Positions 6,311 through 16,150 are shown, numbered from the stretch's first letter. The stretch is DNA of 64,000 bases from PCC-10605 sp964409355 (GCA_964409355.1 CAYPDC010000002.1:17302-81301), one strand, 5' to 3'. Numbers and translations: made by a program. Notes: generated from the sequence alone by a model not told the origin.

Positions 6311-7801
6311 CTACATTCTGTCCTCATATTCACTATTATTCATTATCAATTCTCCTAGTTGGGTTTGATTTTTACCGAGTTTTTTGGCTTCGTATAAAGC
6401 ATTATCGGCACTTTTGATTAATGAGTCTAAAGACATATCTTGAGTGGGAATGATTGTTGCCACCCCTAAACTAATGGTAATACAATCACTAATCTGGGAT
6501 TTTTCATGAGGGAGTTGTAAAGATTCTATTTCTTTGCGGATATTTTCAGCGACATTAAACGCCCCTTGTTGAGGAGTATTCGGTAAAATAATAGCAAATT
6601 CTTCTCCCCCATAACGGGCTAAAAAATCCGATGTTCTTTTTACTATGTTACTCATTATTTTGGCTACTTCTATTAAACATTTATCTCCTGCTTGATGTCC
6701 ATAAAAGTCATTATAGGGTTTGAAAAAATCTATATCACATAGAATTAAAGAGAGGGGTTGTTTTCCTCTACCGCATCTTTGCCATTCTTGACGCAAAATT
6801 TTGTCGAAAGAATGACGGTTATAAACACCTGTTAAGCTGTCAATACTTGCTAATTTACTTAGTTTTAATTCCAGTTTTTTTCTTTCGGTAATATCCCTAA
6901 CGGTGACAGAAAATCCATCTCCTAATTTGACGGCGATACAGTGAAACCATTTATTTTGTTGTTTATAGTTATATTCTATTTCTTGATCAAAGGCTTTACC
7001 TGTTTCTACCACTTTGATAAAGTTATTAAATAACTTTGGATTGACTTTACTTAGAAACTTTTTCAAAATTAATTTCCCTGTTAAATCTTCTGGTTGTTGG
7101 TTAAAAACTTGGGCAGTAATGGGGTTAACCACTAAGCAACGAAAATCTAAAATATTTCCTGATGCTGGATCTCTTACGGCTTCTAAAGCTGCGATCGCAT
7201 CTAAAGAGGAATTAAGAATACTAGAAATAATGGCACGGGATTGATATAAAATGGCTTCTGCTTCTTTTCTTTGTCTAATTTCTTTTCTTAGAAGTTCTTG
7301 TTCTTTTTTCAGTTTTTCTCTTTCTTTTTCTAGTAACTTTTTTTGTTTTTGAATAGTTAATTGACTGTCAATACGGGCTAATACTTCTTCTTCTTGAAAG
7401 GGTTTAGTTATATAGTCAATTCCCCCTACTTCAAAGGCTTTTACCTTGTCAAAAACATCACTTAAAGCACTAATAAAAATTACAGGAATATCTTTGGTTT
7501 TCTCGTCAGATTTAAGTCTTTCACAAACTTGATAACCGTTGAGATCAGGCATTAAAATATCTAGTAAAATCAAATCAGGAGGATTAGATAGTGCGGCGAT
7601 AATGGCACTTTCTCCATCAGGTGCTTTTTTTACTTTATAACTTTTCCCCTGCAACATTTGCGATAATACCCGTAAATTGGCAGGTTGATCATCAACTATT
7701 AAAATACTCTCGGTTAATTTTTCTTCAGGGGATGTTTCCTCGGGATTCATTGTCACTGGTAAAAGATAATTATTACTCAATAGTTTAGGATATTTCTTCA
7801 A
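6311..7801 (-). CDS. Response regulator with PAS and GGDEF domains (diguanylate cyclase)
   Basis: The 496 residues hold a receiver domain (about 33-150) with phospho-acceptor Asp81 in LLLDILMP. A coiled coil rich in Lys and Glu (about 150-190), a PAS-like domain (about 195-310) and a GGDEF domain (about 318-485) follow. The active-site motif is RYGGEEF at 396-402, a functional GGEEF variant, and RTSD five residues ahead of it is an intact RxxD inhibitory site. It should therefore make c-di-GMP with product feedback. The frame overlaps the end of the upstream Amt-kinase gene by 17 bases; translation may begin at Met18 (7750). The gene order strongly suggests that the Amt-kinase phosphorylates this regulator. 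Confidence 0.92.
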   Translation of the reverse strand: MKKYPKLLSNNYLLPVTMNPEETSPEEKLTESILIVDDQPANLRVLSQMLQGKSYKVKKAPDGESAIIAALSNPPDLILLDILMPDLNGYQVCERLKSDEKTKDIPVIFISALSDVFDKVKAFEVGGIDYITKPFQEEEVLARIDSQLTIQKQKKLLEKEREKLKKEQELLRKEIRQRKEAEAILYQSRAIISSILNSSLDAIAALEAVRDPASGNILDFRCLVVNPITAQVFNQQPEDLTGKLILKKFLSKVNPKLFNNFIKVVETGKAFDQEIEYNYKQQNKWFHCIAVKLGDGFSVTVRDITERKKLELKLSKLASIDSLTGVYNRHSFDKILRQEWQRCGRGKQPLSLILCDIDFFKPYNDFYGHQAGDKCLIEVAKIMSNIVKRTSDFLARYGGEEFAIILPNTPQQGAFNVAENIRKEIESLQLPHEKSQISDCITISLGVATIIPTQDMSLDSLIKSADNALYEAKKLGKNQTQLGELIMNNSEYEDRM

Positions 7802-10595
7802 TTAGTTTTCTAATTTTAGCAATCTGAAAGTTATCCACTAAATGTTTTAACTTATCCGCTAAAAAGTTATTTTCAGAGGGAATATTATTAATTAATTCTA
7901 ATATTAAATCATCGTCTAATTCTGTTGCTGCTTGATATAAATTTTTTAACCAGTTAGAAGGCATAATTTTCAAGTCTTGAGCGGTTAATAATTGTGGTTT
8001 ATGGTGATGACTAAATTCGGTTTCTTCTTCATAGATATATTCTACCCCTAAATGTTTTGCCATTGCCTCAAAGATAACGAATTCTCGAAAGGGTTTTCTG
8101 ATAAAATCGTCACATCCCGCCGATAAAATAACGGCTTTTTCTTCTTCTAAGACACTAGCCGTGAGGGCAATAATGGCGGTAGCGTTCCCTTTTAATGTAC
8201 CCTTAATATATTGGGTTGCTTCATAACCATCCATTACTGGCATTCTCATATCCATCCAGATTAGATGAGGTTCCCATTCATCCCAAATTGCGATCGCATC
8301 TTGTCCATTACCTGCTTCTTTTAACTCAAAGCCGAGGGGTTGTAAGAGTTTAATTAATAATAAACGATTAACGGCGCGATCGTCAACTACCAAAATACGA
8401 TAACGGGGTTGCCCCGGTTTTAGGGCAATTACCCGTTTAGCTTGACGGGGATTATGGGTTTGCACATCTTTCTCTGTGACAACGGCAACTGGTATCTCAA
8501 AACTAAATATCGTGCCTTCTCCTACTTTACTTTGAATGTCAATATCTCCCCCCATTAATTGTACAAACTTACGACTGATAGGCAACCCTAAACCAGTACC
8601 TTCTTGGGCGTTTCTCCCCACTTCGGTTTGAGTAAATGCCTCAAATACCTTCGGTAAATCTTCCTCTGCTATTCCTGCGCCTGTATCTTCCACCGCAAAT
8701 TTAAGATACCGTTGATTATTTTCCAGAGGAGTTTGAGAAGCAAGGGAAACCAAGATATTAACTCCCCCTTCCTCAGTAAACTTAATGCCATTATTAACTA
8801 AATTGATTAAAACCTGCCTCAATTTCGTCTCATCCGTGCAAACAAAGCGAGGGACAAGATTGTCTATTGCCAAATTTAACTGTAAACCCTTTTCTTCGGC
8901 TTTAAGTTGTAGTAAATCTTCAATTTCCTCTAATAACATATAGAGATCGAAGTTTTTTTGATTAATAGTCATCTTTCCTGCTTCAATCTTCGATAAATCG
9001 AGGACATTGTTAATTAAATTTAACAGATAATTCCCACTTCTTTGAATAATGCTAATATTTTCCAAATGCTCAGGAGATAAAGACTGCGATCGCAGCATAA
9101 TTTGTGAGAAACCAAGAATAGCATTCATGGGGGTGCGCAACTCATGACTCATATTAGCCAGAAAGATACTTTTAGTTTTATTAGCAATTTCCGCCTTTTG
9201 TTTCGCCTCCGTTAATTCCCTATTTCCTGCTTGTAACTGTAGAGTGGACTTTTCCAAAGAAGAAATTACCCTATTATAAAGAGTAGCAATGCGCCCAACT
9301 TCAGTAAAAGGCTCAACTGGCACTCTTAAACTAAGATCTTGAGTTCGCGCTTGTTGATCCATAATAGTTAATAACTCATAAATCTCCGTTTTAGCTCGAT
9401 GCTCAGAAACATTTAACCCTAATTCCTCATCCTCCGCAGATACCCGTAAAGGAAAAAGGCGATTCAAATTCCAGAGAATCAAGAAACTAATACCAAAAGC
9501 CCAAACAAAACAGACAATCGCCCCTAATAATTGTACCCAAAACTGTTGAAAAGGAGTCAAACCAGTGCCTAATAACTCCGATTGCCCAAAAAAAGCCACC
9601 GCCAACACCCCCCAAACTCCACCACCACCATGCACCGCCACAGCATCTACCGCATCATCTACACCATAACGCTCTAATTGTGTTTTAATAGTTAACATTA
9701 ACAAAGATCCGATCGCACCTATGACTACAGCTTCAGGGGTAGAGACAGCATGACAAGCCGCCGTAATGGAAACCAATCCTGCTACAGTACCATTCATGAG
9801 AAATTCGACTTCAGGGGTTTTAGACTTATACCAACCAACGGCGCAACAACAAATCATACCCCCCACCCCTGCCATGAGAGTATTAACTAAAATTCGTGTA
9901 ACTTCATCATTAAAAGCAAGGGTACTTCCCCCATTAAAACCAAACCAAGCAATCCACAACAACATCACCCCTAATACCGACAAAGGGATATTTGAGCCAT
10001 TAATTTTATTGATTTTCCCCCCTTCTAAAAATCTACCTCGTCTCGCACCAATTACCAATAATAAAGCAAAAGCAACCCAAGCACCGATACAATGAACCAC
10101 AGTACATCCTGCAAAATCCACAAAACCGATACGCCCTAACCAACCCGTGAAAGCATTGCTATCATAACTTAACCCATTCCATGCCCAATGTCCAAAGATA
10201 GGATAAACTAAACCAGAAACTAAAGCTGATACCATGATATAAGAATCAAAACGCAATCTTTCTGCTACAGCCCCCGAGACGATAGTAGTTGCCGTGCTAC
10301 AAAACATAGCTTGAAAGAGGAAAAAAGCACCTAATTTAAAATTATCCCCGACATCGAGAAAGAAATCTTGAGTGCCAATAATCCCAACCCAACTCAAACC
10401 AAACATCACGGCATAACCAAACATCCAAAACAACATCACAGAGATGCCAAAATCCGCTAAATTTTTGACAGCAACATTAATATTATTTTTGCTACGGCTT
10501 AAACCCGACTCCAGACACATAAAACCGGGTTGCATTAAAAACACTAATCCCGCACAGATTAGCACCCATTGTAAATCATTCATAGCAACTAACAA
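7785..10595 (-). CDS. Ammonium transporter fused to hybrid histidine kinase and receiver
   Basis: This 936-residue fusion begins with a complete Amt/Rh channel (about 1-385, eleven hydrophobic segments). It has the pore twin histidines at His168 (GCTVVHCIG) and His322 (VAVHGGGGVWG), and Asp160. A HAMP-like linker (about 400-450) and coiled coil lead to a HisKA domain with phospho-acceptor His484 (NMSHELRTPMNAI). A HATPase domain (GTGLGLPISRK) and a receiver domain with IWMDMRMPVMDGY follow. The last 70 residues are helical and lack an obvious phosphotransfer histidine. Amt channels fused to signalling output are known as ammonium sensors in some bacteria; the reading here is that ammonium binding or flux controls the kinase. 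The downstream GGDEF regulator overlaps its 3' end. Confidence 0.93.
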   Translation of the reverse strand: MLVAMNDLQWVLICAGLVFLMQPGFMCLESGLSRSKNNINVAVKNLADFGISVMLFWMFGYAVMFGLSWVGIIGTQDFFLDVGDNFKLGAFFLFQAMFCSTATTIVSGAVAERLRFDSYIMVSALVSGLVYPIFGHWAWNGLSYDSNAFTGWLGRIGFVDFAGCTVVHCIGAWVAFALLLVIGARRGRFLEGGKINKINGSNIPLSVLGVMLLWIAWFGFNGGSTLAFNDEVTRILVNTLMAGVGGMICCCAVGWYKSKTPEVEFLMNGTVAGLVSITAACHAVSTPEAVVIGAIGSLLMLTIKTQLERYGVDDAVDAVAVHGGGGVWGVLAVAFFGQSELLGTGLTPFQQFWVQLLGAIVCFVWAFGISFLILWNLNRLFPLRVSAEDEELGLNVSEHRAKTEIYELLTIMDQQARTQDLSLRVPVEPFTEVGRIATLYNRVISSLEKSTLQLQAGNRELTEAKQKAEIANKTKSIFLANMSHELRTPMNAILGFSQIMLRSQSLSPEHLENISIIQRSGNYLLNLINNVLDLSKIEAGKMTINQKNFDLYMLLEEIEDLLQLKAEEKGLQLNLAIDNLVPRFVCTDETKLRQVLINLVNNGIKFTEEGGVNILVSLASQTPLENNQRYLKFAVEDTGAGIAEEDLPKVFEAFTQTEVGRNAQEGTGLGLPISRKFVQLMGGDIDIQSKVGEGTIFSFEIPVAVVTEKDVQTHNPRQAKRVIALKPGQPRYRILVVDDRAVNRLLLIKLLQPLGFELKEAGNGQDAIAIWDEWEPHLIWMDMRMPVMDGYEATQYIKGTLKGNATAIIALTASVLEEEKAVILSAGCDDFIRKPFREFVIFEAMAKHLGVEYIYEEETEFSHHHKPQLLTAQDLKIMPSNWLKNLYQAATELDDDLILELINNIPSENNFLADKLKHLVDNFQIAKIRKLIEEIS

Positions 10596-10630
10596 CGAAA
10601 TGAATAATTAATAATTAATAAGCCTTTTTT

Positions 10631-10704
10631 TGACACTCACTCTTTAAATCAAAGATTGTAGTTCGACTACGCTCACTAACAAACGGGCGATTCTGGCTTC
10701 GCAG
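10631..10704 (+). repeat. 74-bp IS200/IS605-associated repeat, copy 1
   Basis: The stretch beginning TGACACTCAC and ending GATTCTGGCTTC matches 12792-12865 with only a few mismatches, in the same orientation. On the minus strand it overlaps the end of the TnpB remnant. It contains the near-palindrome GTAGTTCGACTAC. Confidence 0.75.
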
Positions 10705-10825
10705 AGTGGATTCTTTCCCTTAGAGCAAAATTCCAGATGGAACGACACACACTTAGAGTATGTTCTATTTGTTCGATCTGGAATTTATTGGGCTTCAGTT
10801 TATATTCGTAGGAAAGATTCAACAT
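10676..10825 (-). pseudogene. N-terminal stump of an IS200/IS605-type TnpB (OrfB)
   Basis: An ATG at 10825 opens a 49-residue frame (MLNLSYEYKLKPNKFQ...HTLSVCRSIWNFALRER...SPVC) that is the typical N-terminus of TnpB, the RNA-guided nuclease ancestor carried by IS200/IS605 elements. It stops at 10676-10678, so more than 300 residues and all the RuvC motifs are missing. Shared repeat sequence around its end indicates an internal deletion of an IS, not simple decay. Together with the repeats it fills most of the 517-base gap between the Amt-kinase and the aminotransferase. Bases 10900-11010 hold further unassigned IS-like sequence. Confidence 0.8.
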
Positions 10826-11112
10826 GGCAGATAAAATAATTTACCTTTGTCATTATCTTAAACAATCTACAAAACTTTTGCAAGATGTAGAAGTTGCGAT
10901 CGCACCATTTTTTTGTGTTGGTTGGCATCCCGGCCGAAGGCACTGCGTAGCAGCCCTCCGGTTGATTTGAAGTGTATTTTTTTGTTGCCAAATTCAACGG
11001 GAATCCTGTCCTGTGACAAGATTTAAGATAGAATAAATCATTACCGATTAATATATTATTGTTGGGGCGAACCATAGTCTATTCTATTTGTTAAGAGAGA
11101 TTTAATATACCT

Positions 11113-12294
11113 ATGAAAATCAGTTGGATTAATCGTGCTAATCGTTTAAGTGCCTTACCTCCTTATGTTTTTGCCCGTTTAGATGAGTTGAAAGCCAAAG
11201 CCCGAGAGCAAGGTTTGGATTTGATAGACTTAGGAATGGGTAATCCAGACGGTTTGGCTCCAACACCAGTTATTGAAGTGGCAAAAGAGGCTTTAAATGT
11301 CGCTAAATATCACGGTTATCCCCCCTTTGAGGGTACTACTAATTTTCGGAATGCGATCGCATCTTGGTATCAAAGACGTTATCAAGTAGAATTAAATCCA
11401 GACAGTGAAGCGTTACCGTTATTAGGTTCAAAAGAAGGGTTATCTCACCTAGCCTTGGCTTATGTTAACCCGGGTGATACCGTTATTGTACCGAGTCCAT
11501 CCTATCCTGCCCACTATCGAGGACCCGCCATTGCTGGAGCAGACATCTATGCCTTAAAATTGAGTCCCGACAATGATTGGTTAATTGACTTAAATCAGAT
11601 CCCCGAAGATATTGCTAGAAAAACCAAAATCCTTTACTTTAACTATCCAAATAATCCTACTACTGCCACTGCACCGAGGGAATTTTTTGAAGAGATGGTA
11701 TCCTGGGCAAGACATTATGAGGTGATGTTAGTTCACGATTTAGCCTATGCAGAATTAGCATTTGAGGGTTATGAGCCTACCAGTTTACTGCAAATAAAAG
11801 GGGCAAAGGAAATCGGAGTCGAATTTCACACTCTTTCTAAAACCTATAATATGGCAGGTTGGCGCGTTGGTTTTGTGGTGGGTAATAGCGATATTATTCA
11901 AGGTTTGCGCACCCTAAAAACGAACCTTGACTATGGTATTTTTAGTGTCATTCAAGCCGCCGCCGAAACCGCTTTACAGTTACCCGATAGTTATATCCAC
12001 GAAGTGCAACAACGGTATCAAAAACGCCGTGATTTTCTGATTGAAGGTTTAAGTAAAATGGGTTGGAATGTCAAACCTTCTTCTGCTACCATGTACCTCT
12101 GGATACCAGTGCCTCACAATTCTAATTCCACTGATTTTGCCCTTGACTTGTTGCAAAAAACAGGAGTTGTCGTTACTCCGGGTAATGCCTTTGGGGATGG
12201 CGGTGAAGGTTATGTGAGAGTGAGTTTAATTGCAGAGTGCCATCGACTCTCTGAAGCCCTGCAAAGATGGGAGAAGGCTAATATTCGATATTAG
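11113..12294 (+). CDS. Class I/II PLP-dependent aminotransferase (AspAT / LL-DAP aminotransferase-like)
   Basis: This 393-residue fold-type I aminotransferase has the expected landmarks: IDLGMGNPDG near the N-terminus, a YHGYPPFEGT substrate loop, YFNYPNNPTTA, VHDLAYAELAFEG, and the PLP Schiff-base lysine near residue 243 in TLSKTYNMAGWRVGF. In cyanobacteria this group is annotated as aspartate aminotransferase or LL-diaminopimelate aminotransferase, and either fits amino-acid synthesis in the cytoplasm. Sequence alone does not settle the donor. The 76-base gap to tsaE permits co-transcription. Confidence 0.88.
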   Translation: MKISWINRANRLSALPPYVFARLDELKAKAREQGLDLIDLGMGNPDGLAPTPVIEVAKEALNVAKYHGYPPFEGTTNFRNAIASWYQRRYQVELNPDSEALPLLGSKEGLSHLALAYVNPGDTVIVPSPSYPAHYRGPAIAGADIYALKLSPDNDWLIDLNQIPEDIARKTKILYFNYPNNPTTATAPREFFEEMVSWARHYEVMLVHDLAYAELAFEGYEPTSLLQIKGAKEIGVEFHTLSKTYNMAGWRVGFVVGNSDIIQGLRTLKTNLDYGIFSVIQAAAETALQLPDSYIHEVQQRYQKRRDFLIEGLSKMGWNVKPSSATMYLWIPVPHNSNSTDFALDLLQKTGVVVTPGNAFGDGGEGYVRVSLIAECHRLSEALQRWEKANIRY

Positions 12295-12370
12295 GTAATG
12301 AGTGGGGAGAGAGGGAGGGATGGGGGAGAAATTAATTTTTTCTAAATTCTAAATTCTAAATTTTTAACCG

Positions 12371-12808
12371 ATGAAAACCCCAAAAACAATCTTTCTTCCC
12401 GACGAGGAGGCAACTAAACAACTAGGTAGAGATTTTGCTCAACAATTAACCCCTAATAGCGTCTTACTATTAAAAGGCAATTTAGGGGCAGGGAAAACTA
12501 CATTCATTCAAGGTTTAGGAGAGGGTTTAGGGATAAATGAACCGATTGTCAGTCCAACTTTTACCCTTATTAACGAATATTTAGAAGGGAAAATTCCCCT
12601 CTATCATATCGACTTATATCGTTTAACTCCAGATCAAGTTAAACATTTACATTTGGAAAATTACTGGCAAGGTATAGAGGTAGAAGCTGGTGTTACCGCT
12701 ATCGAATGGTCAGATCTCCTGACTCCACTTCCCCCTAGTTACTGGCAAATTACTTTAGAATTAGATCCAGAATCAGGAAGAAATGCCACATTGACACTCA
12801 CCCGTTAA
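12371..12808 (+). CDS. tsaE: tRNA t6A synthesis ATPase TsaE
   Basis: This 145-residue P-loop protein has the Walker A motif GNLGAGKTTF near residues 36-45, followed by SPTFTLINEY, IYHIDLYRL-type and AIEWSD motifs typical of TsaE. It is the ATPase that works with TsaD and TsaB to transfer threonylcarbamoyl to A37 of ANN-decoding tRNAs. The tsaD gene is at 57004-58050 in this window. The last codons (TLTLTR and stop) lie in the 74-bp IS-associated repeat, so the natural C-terminus may have been replaced by repeat sequence. Confidence 0.92.
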   Translation: MKTPKTIFLPDEEATKQLGRDFAQQLTPNSVLLLKGNLGAGKTTFIQGLGEGLGINEPIVSPTFTLINEYLEGKIPLYHIDLYRLTPDQVKHLHLENYWQGIEVEAGVTAIEWSDLLTPLPPSYWQITLELDPESGRNATLTLTR

Positions 12809-12865
12809 ATCAAAGATTTTAGTTCGACTACGCTCACTAACAAACGGGCGATTCTGGCTTCACAG
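12792..12865 (+). repeat. 74-bp IS200/IS605-associated repeat, copy 2
   Basis: This matches 10631-10704 closely. It starts inside the last codons of tsaE and runs past its stop. No TnpB coding sequence follows it. Bases 12866-13045 hold nothing else recognised apart from the promoter region of the RND gene. Confidence 0.75.
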
Positions 12866-13045
12866 ATTCGTAACTAGACGAGTGGACTCGCCCCGTCAGA
12901 CCGAATCCACAAGCATTTTATTTTCTCTACAAATATCCTACTAACTGAATTCTTTACTTCTTTTGCTATAATTTTACTAGCTTTATTTACAAAAATTAAC
13001 AATTAGAGGCGGTCGCGCTTTTTTCATCACTCCCTAATTAAGTAT

Positions 13046-16000
13046 ATGTCATTTCACGTTTCCACTTGGTCTGTTAAAAATCCGGTTTCGATCTTGGTTT
13101 TATTCCTTTTTTTAGGGATTTTTGGTCTTTTTTCTTTCTTTCAACTGGGAATTAATGATCAACCCAATATTGACGTGCCTGTAGTTCAAGTTACCATAAC
13201 TCAGCGCGGTGCAGGTCCAGAGGAATTGGAATTTCAGGTGACACAAAAGGTAGAAGATGCGGTTTCTAGCGTCAATCTCATTGATAGTATATCTTCCGTT
13301 GTCAGTGATGGGCGCTCCGTTACTACTATTAATTTTGAACTAGAAGCAGACGGTAATCAAGCCACTAATGATGTGCGTAACGCTATTGCCCAAATTCGTC
13401 AAGATTTACCTGCGGATATAAACGAGCCTATTGTACAAAAATTAGAGTTTGCTGGAGGTGCGATCGCCACTTATGTTGTGTCTTCGGAAAATAGAAGTAT
13501 AGAAGAATTAACAGACTTAGTTGATCGTCGTATTGCAAGGGATTTAGCCAACATCGAAGGAGTGGCACAAGTAAACAGAATCGGCGGGAAAGATAGGGAA
13601 GTAAGAATCGACTTGAATCCGAACCGTTTACAGGCTTATAATATCACCGCCACGGAAATTAACGAACAAGTAGGCAATCTTAATCTTAACCTTTCAGGGG
13701 GGCGATCGAATCTGGGCGATCGAGAACAAAATATTCGTACCATAGGTAGTGCGCAAACCGTCAGCAGTTTAGCGGATTATCCCATTATCCTTGCCAACGG
13801 GGATAGAGTGCCATTGAAAAACCTAGGAGAAGTTACAGACGGTTTTGCCGAAGCCCGTCAATCTGCCTATTTGAATAACGAACCCGTAGTCGGCTTTTCC
13901 ATTTTACGCAGTTCGGGTAGTAACCTTGTCACCGTTGTCGAGAATGTCGAGCAAAAATTGACACAGATGAGAAATAATCTCCCCAACGACATCAACATCG
14001 AACGAATATTTACCCGTGCCACTGCCATTAGAAATTCATATTCAGGTACAATTAGCTCTTTAATTATTGGTTCAATTTTAACAGTAATTAGTGTGGGAAT
14101 CTTTCTCAGAGATTGGAGGGCAACTTTGATTACAGGTTTAGCGCTTCCTTTATCCATCATTCCCACCTTTTTAGTCATGCAATATCTTAACTATACCCTG
14201 AACGGCATGACATTACTGGGTTTAGCTTTAGCTATGGGTAACTTAGTAGATGACGCTATTTGTATGATTGAAAATATTGATCAACATTTAGGCATGGGCA
14301 AAAAACCCTATCAAGCGGCAATGGATGCCGCAAGGGAAATTGGTTTAGCCGTAGTCGCTACTACTGCCACTATTGTCGCTGTATTTTTACCCGTTGCTTT
14401 TATGGGGGGAGTGCCGGGGCAGTTTTTTCAACCTTTCGGGGTGACAGTAGCGGTAGCTACCATGTTTTCTACCCTTGTGGCAACCACCATCACTCCCATG
14501 TTGAGTGCTTATTTACTCAAATCAAAACCAGTCCATAAACAGTATAATCACCATGATATTAACCCTTCTCAAAAATGGCATCCCTACCGTAATTTATTAA
14601 CTTGGGCGTTACGCAACAAAATTTCCACTCTTTTAATTGCCCTTATTTTCTTTATCGGTAGTTTACAGTTAGTGCCTTATATTCCCAAAGGCTTATTTAC
14701 TGAGCCTGATCAAGGTTTGAGCTTGGTGGATGTAGAATTACCCCCCGGAGCAACCTTAGAAAATACAGAGCGAATTGCTTTTGATGTTACTGATAAGGTG
14801 AAAGAGAATTCTGCCGTAGAAAGTGTTTTAGCGGAGATTGGGGGCAATAGTGTTAATAATGCTCTACTATACGTCAATTTATTACCTAAAGAAGAAAGGG
14901 ATATTAGCTTACAGGAATTTCAGGCATCTCAGCGTCCCATTTTTCAACAGATACCCGGTGCTAGAGTTAGTTTTCGCTCTCAAGGGGCAGGAGGAAGTAG
15001 TAAGGATCTCACCATCGTCTTAAAAAGCGATAATGGGCAAATTTTAACCGAAACCGCCCAAGAATTAGAAAGACAAATGCGTACTATCCCCGGTTTAGTG
15101 GAAGTATCTTCTAGTGCTAGTTTAGTCAAACCCGAAATCATCATTCAACCAGACTTAGCAAGGGCTGGAGATTTAGGGGTATCTGTAAGCGCGATCGCCC
15201 GTACTGCCTCCCTTGCCACCATTGGTGATAATGACTCTAACTTAGCCAAATTCAATCTGCGCGATCGACAAATTCCCATCCGAGTGCAAATTAATCCCCA
15301 ATATCGTCGAGACATAGAAATCTTGAAAAACCTAAAAGTGCCTAGTAACAACGGCTCATTAGTAAGACTAGATAGTGTCGCCAATATTCGTTTAGGCACA
15401 GGACCTGCGGAAATTCAGAGGTATAATAGACAAAGACAAGTAGAATTAGGGGCAAACTTACAAGGAATCTCCCTCGGCGATGCTTTAGACGCAGTTAATG
15501 CCCTACCCGTCATGAATCCCTTACCCCCTGAAGTATCAGAAGAACCAGCAGGAGACGCAGAAATCATGCGAGATGTATTTACAAGGTTTCTTACTGCCGT
15601 ATTTTTGGCTATTAGCTCAATTTATGCGATTTTAGTGCTACTTTACGGTAATTTTCTCTATCCCTTTGCCATTCTTGCCGCCTTACCCCTTTCTATTGGC
15701 GGTGCATTACTAGGATTATTAATCACTCAAAAAGAATTAGCTCTCTTTGCCCTCATTGGTATGGTTTTACTCCTGGGCTTAGTCACCAAAAACGCTATTT
15801 TATTAGTGGATTTTGCCCTCGCAGGAATGAAAGAAGGAAAATCCCAACGTAATGCCGTGATTTATGCAGGAGTCTCCCGTTTACGCCCCATCGTCATGAC
15901 ATCTATTTCTACCATTGCCGGAATGTTGCCCATTGCCCTTGCTTGGGGTGCAGACGGAGAAGTCAGAAGTCCGATGGCGATCGCCGTTATTGGTGGTTTC

Positions 16001-16150
16001 AGCACTTCTACTTTATTAACTTTAATAGTCGTACCTGTAATTTTTTGTTATGTGGACAACATTATCCACTGGTTTAGCAAACTATGGAAAAACGAACAAG
16101 CCGAAGAAGTGCAACAAGTCTTAAACTTAGAAGAAACCCTTAACAAGTAA
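13046..16150 (+). CDS. RND-family (HAE1-type) efflux permease
   Basis: The 1034 residues match a full inner-membrane RND permease. There is one membrane segment at the N-terminus (VLFLFLGIFGLFSFFQLG), a large periplasmic porter domain, and segments 2-6 beginning near residue 335. The proton-relay region LALAMGNLVDDAICMIENID lies near residue 400; its Asp-Asp pair is characteristic of the HAE family. A second periplasmic loop and segments 8-12 follow, with GLVTKNAILLVDFA near residue 910. It exports hydrophobic or amphiphilic compounds using the proton gradient. No periplasmic adaptor (HlyD/AcrA type) or outer-membrane channel gene is adjacent, so partners must be elsewhere. Confidence 0.93.
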   Translation: MSFHVSTWSVKNPVSILVLFLFLGIFGLFSFFQLGINDQPNIDVPVVQVTITQRGAGPEELEFQVTQKVEDAVSSVNLIDSISSVVSDGRSVTTINFELEADGNQATNDVRNAIAQIRQDLPADINEPIVQKLEFAGGAIATYVVSSENRSIEELTDLVDRRIARDLANIEGVAQVNRIGGKDREVRIDLNPNRLQAYNITATEINEQVGNLNLNLSGGRSNLGDREQNIRTIGSAQTVSSLADYPIILANGDRVPLKNLGEVTDGFAEARQSAYLNNEPVVGFSILRSSGSNLVTVVENVEQKLTQMRNNLPNDINIERIFTRATAIRNSYSGTISSLIIGSILTVISVGIFLRDWRATLITGLALPLSIIPTFLVMQYLNYTLNGMTLLGLALAMGNLVDDAICMIENIDQHLGMGKKPYQAAMDAAREIGLAVVATTATIVAVFLPVAFMGGVPGQFFQPFGVTVAVATMFSTLVATTITPMLSAYLLKSKPVHKQYNHHDINPSQKWHPYRNLLTWALRNKISTLLIALIFFIGSLQLVPYIPKGLFTEPDQGLSLVDVELPPGATLENTERIAFDVTDKVKENSAVESVLAEIGGNSVNNALLYVNLLPKEERDISLQEFQASQRPIFQQIPGARVSFRSQGAGGSSKDLTIVLKSDNGQILTETAQELERQMRTIPGLVEVSSSASLVKPEIIIQPDLARAGDLGVSVSAIARTASLATIGDNDSNLAKFNLRDRQIPIRVQINPQYRRDIEILKNLKVPSNNGSLVRLDSVANIRLGTGPAEIQRYNRQRQVELGANLQGISLGDALDAVNALPVMNPLPPEVSEEPAGDAEIMRDVFTRFLTAVFLAISSIYAILVLLYGNFLYPFAILAALPLSIGGALLGLLITQKELALFALIGMVLLLGLVTKNAILLVDFALAGMKEGKSQRNAVIYAGVSRLRPIVMTSISTIAGMLPIALAWGADGEVRSPMAIAVIGGFSTSTLLTLIVVPVIFCYVDNIIHWFSKLWKNEQAEEVQQVLNLEETLNK

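Noticed and set aside
10660..10672. GTAGTTCGACTAC near the Amt-kinase promoter looked like an NtcA box.
   Set aside because: The spacer is 7 rather than 8 bases, the motif belongs to a mobile repeat that also occurs after tsaE, and no TAN3T element follows at the right distance.
10800..11075. A 91-codon minus-strand frame upstream of the aminotransferase gene.
   Set aside because: Its translation has no family resemblance, it overlaps a TnpB stump in another frame, and it runs through IS-type debris with HIP1 repeats.
13867..14178. Frames antisense to the RND permease, and other antisense or overlapping frames inside clear genes.
   Set aside because: They follow from the codon bias of the real genes and have no starts, ribosome sites or family features of their own.
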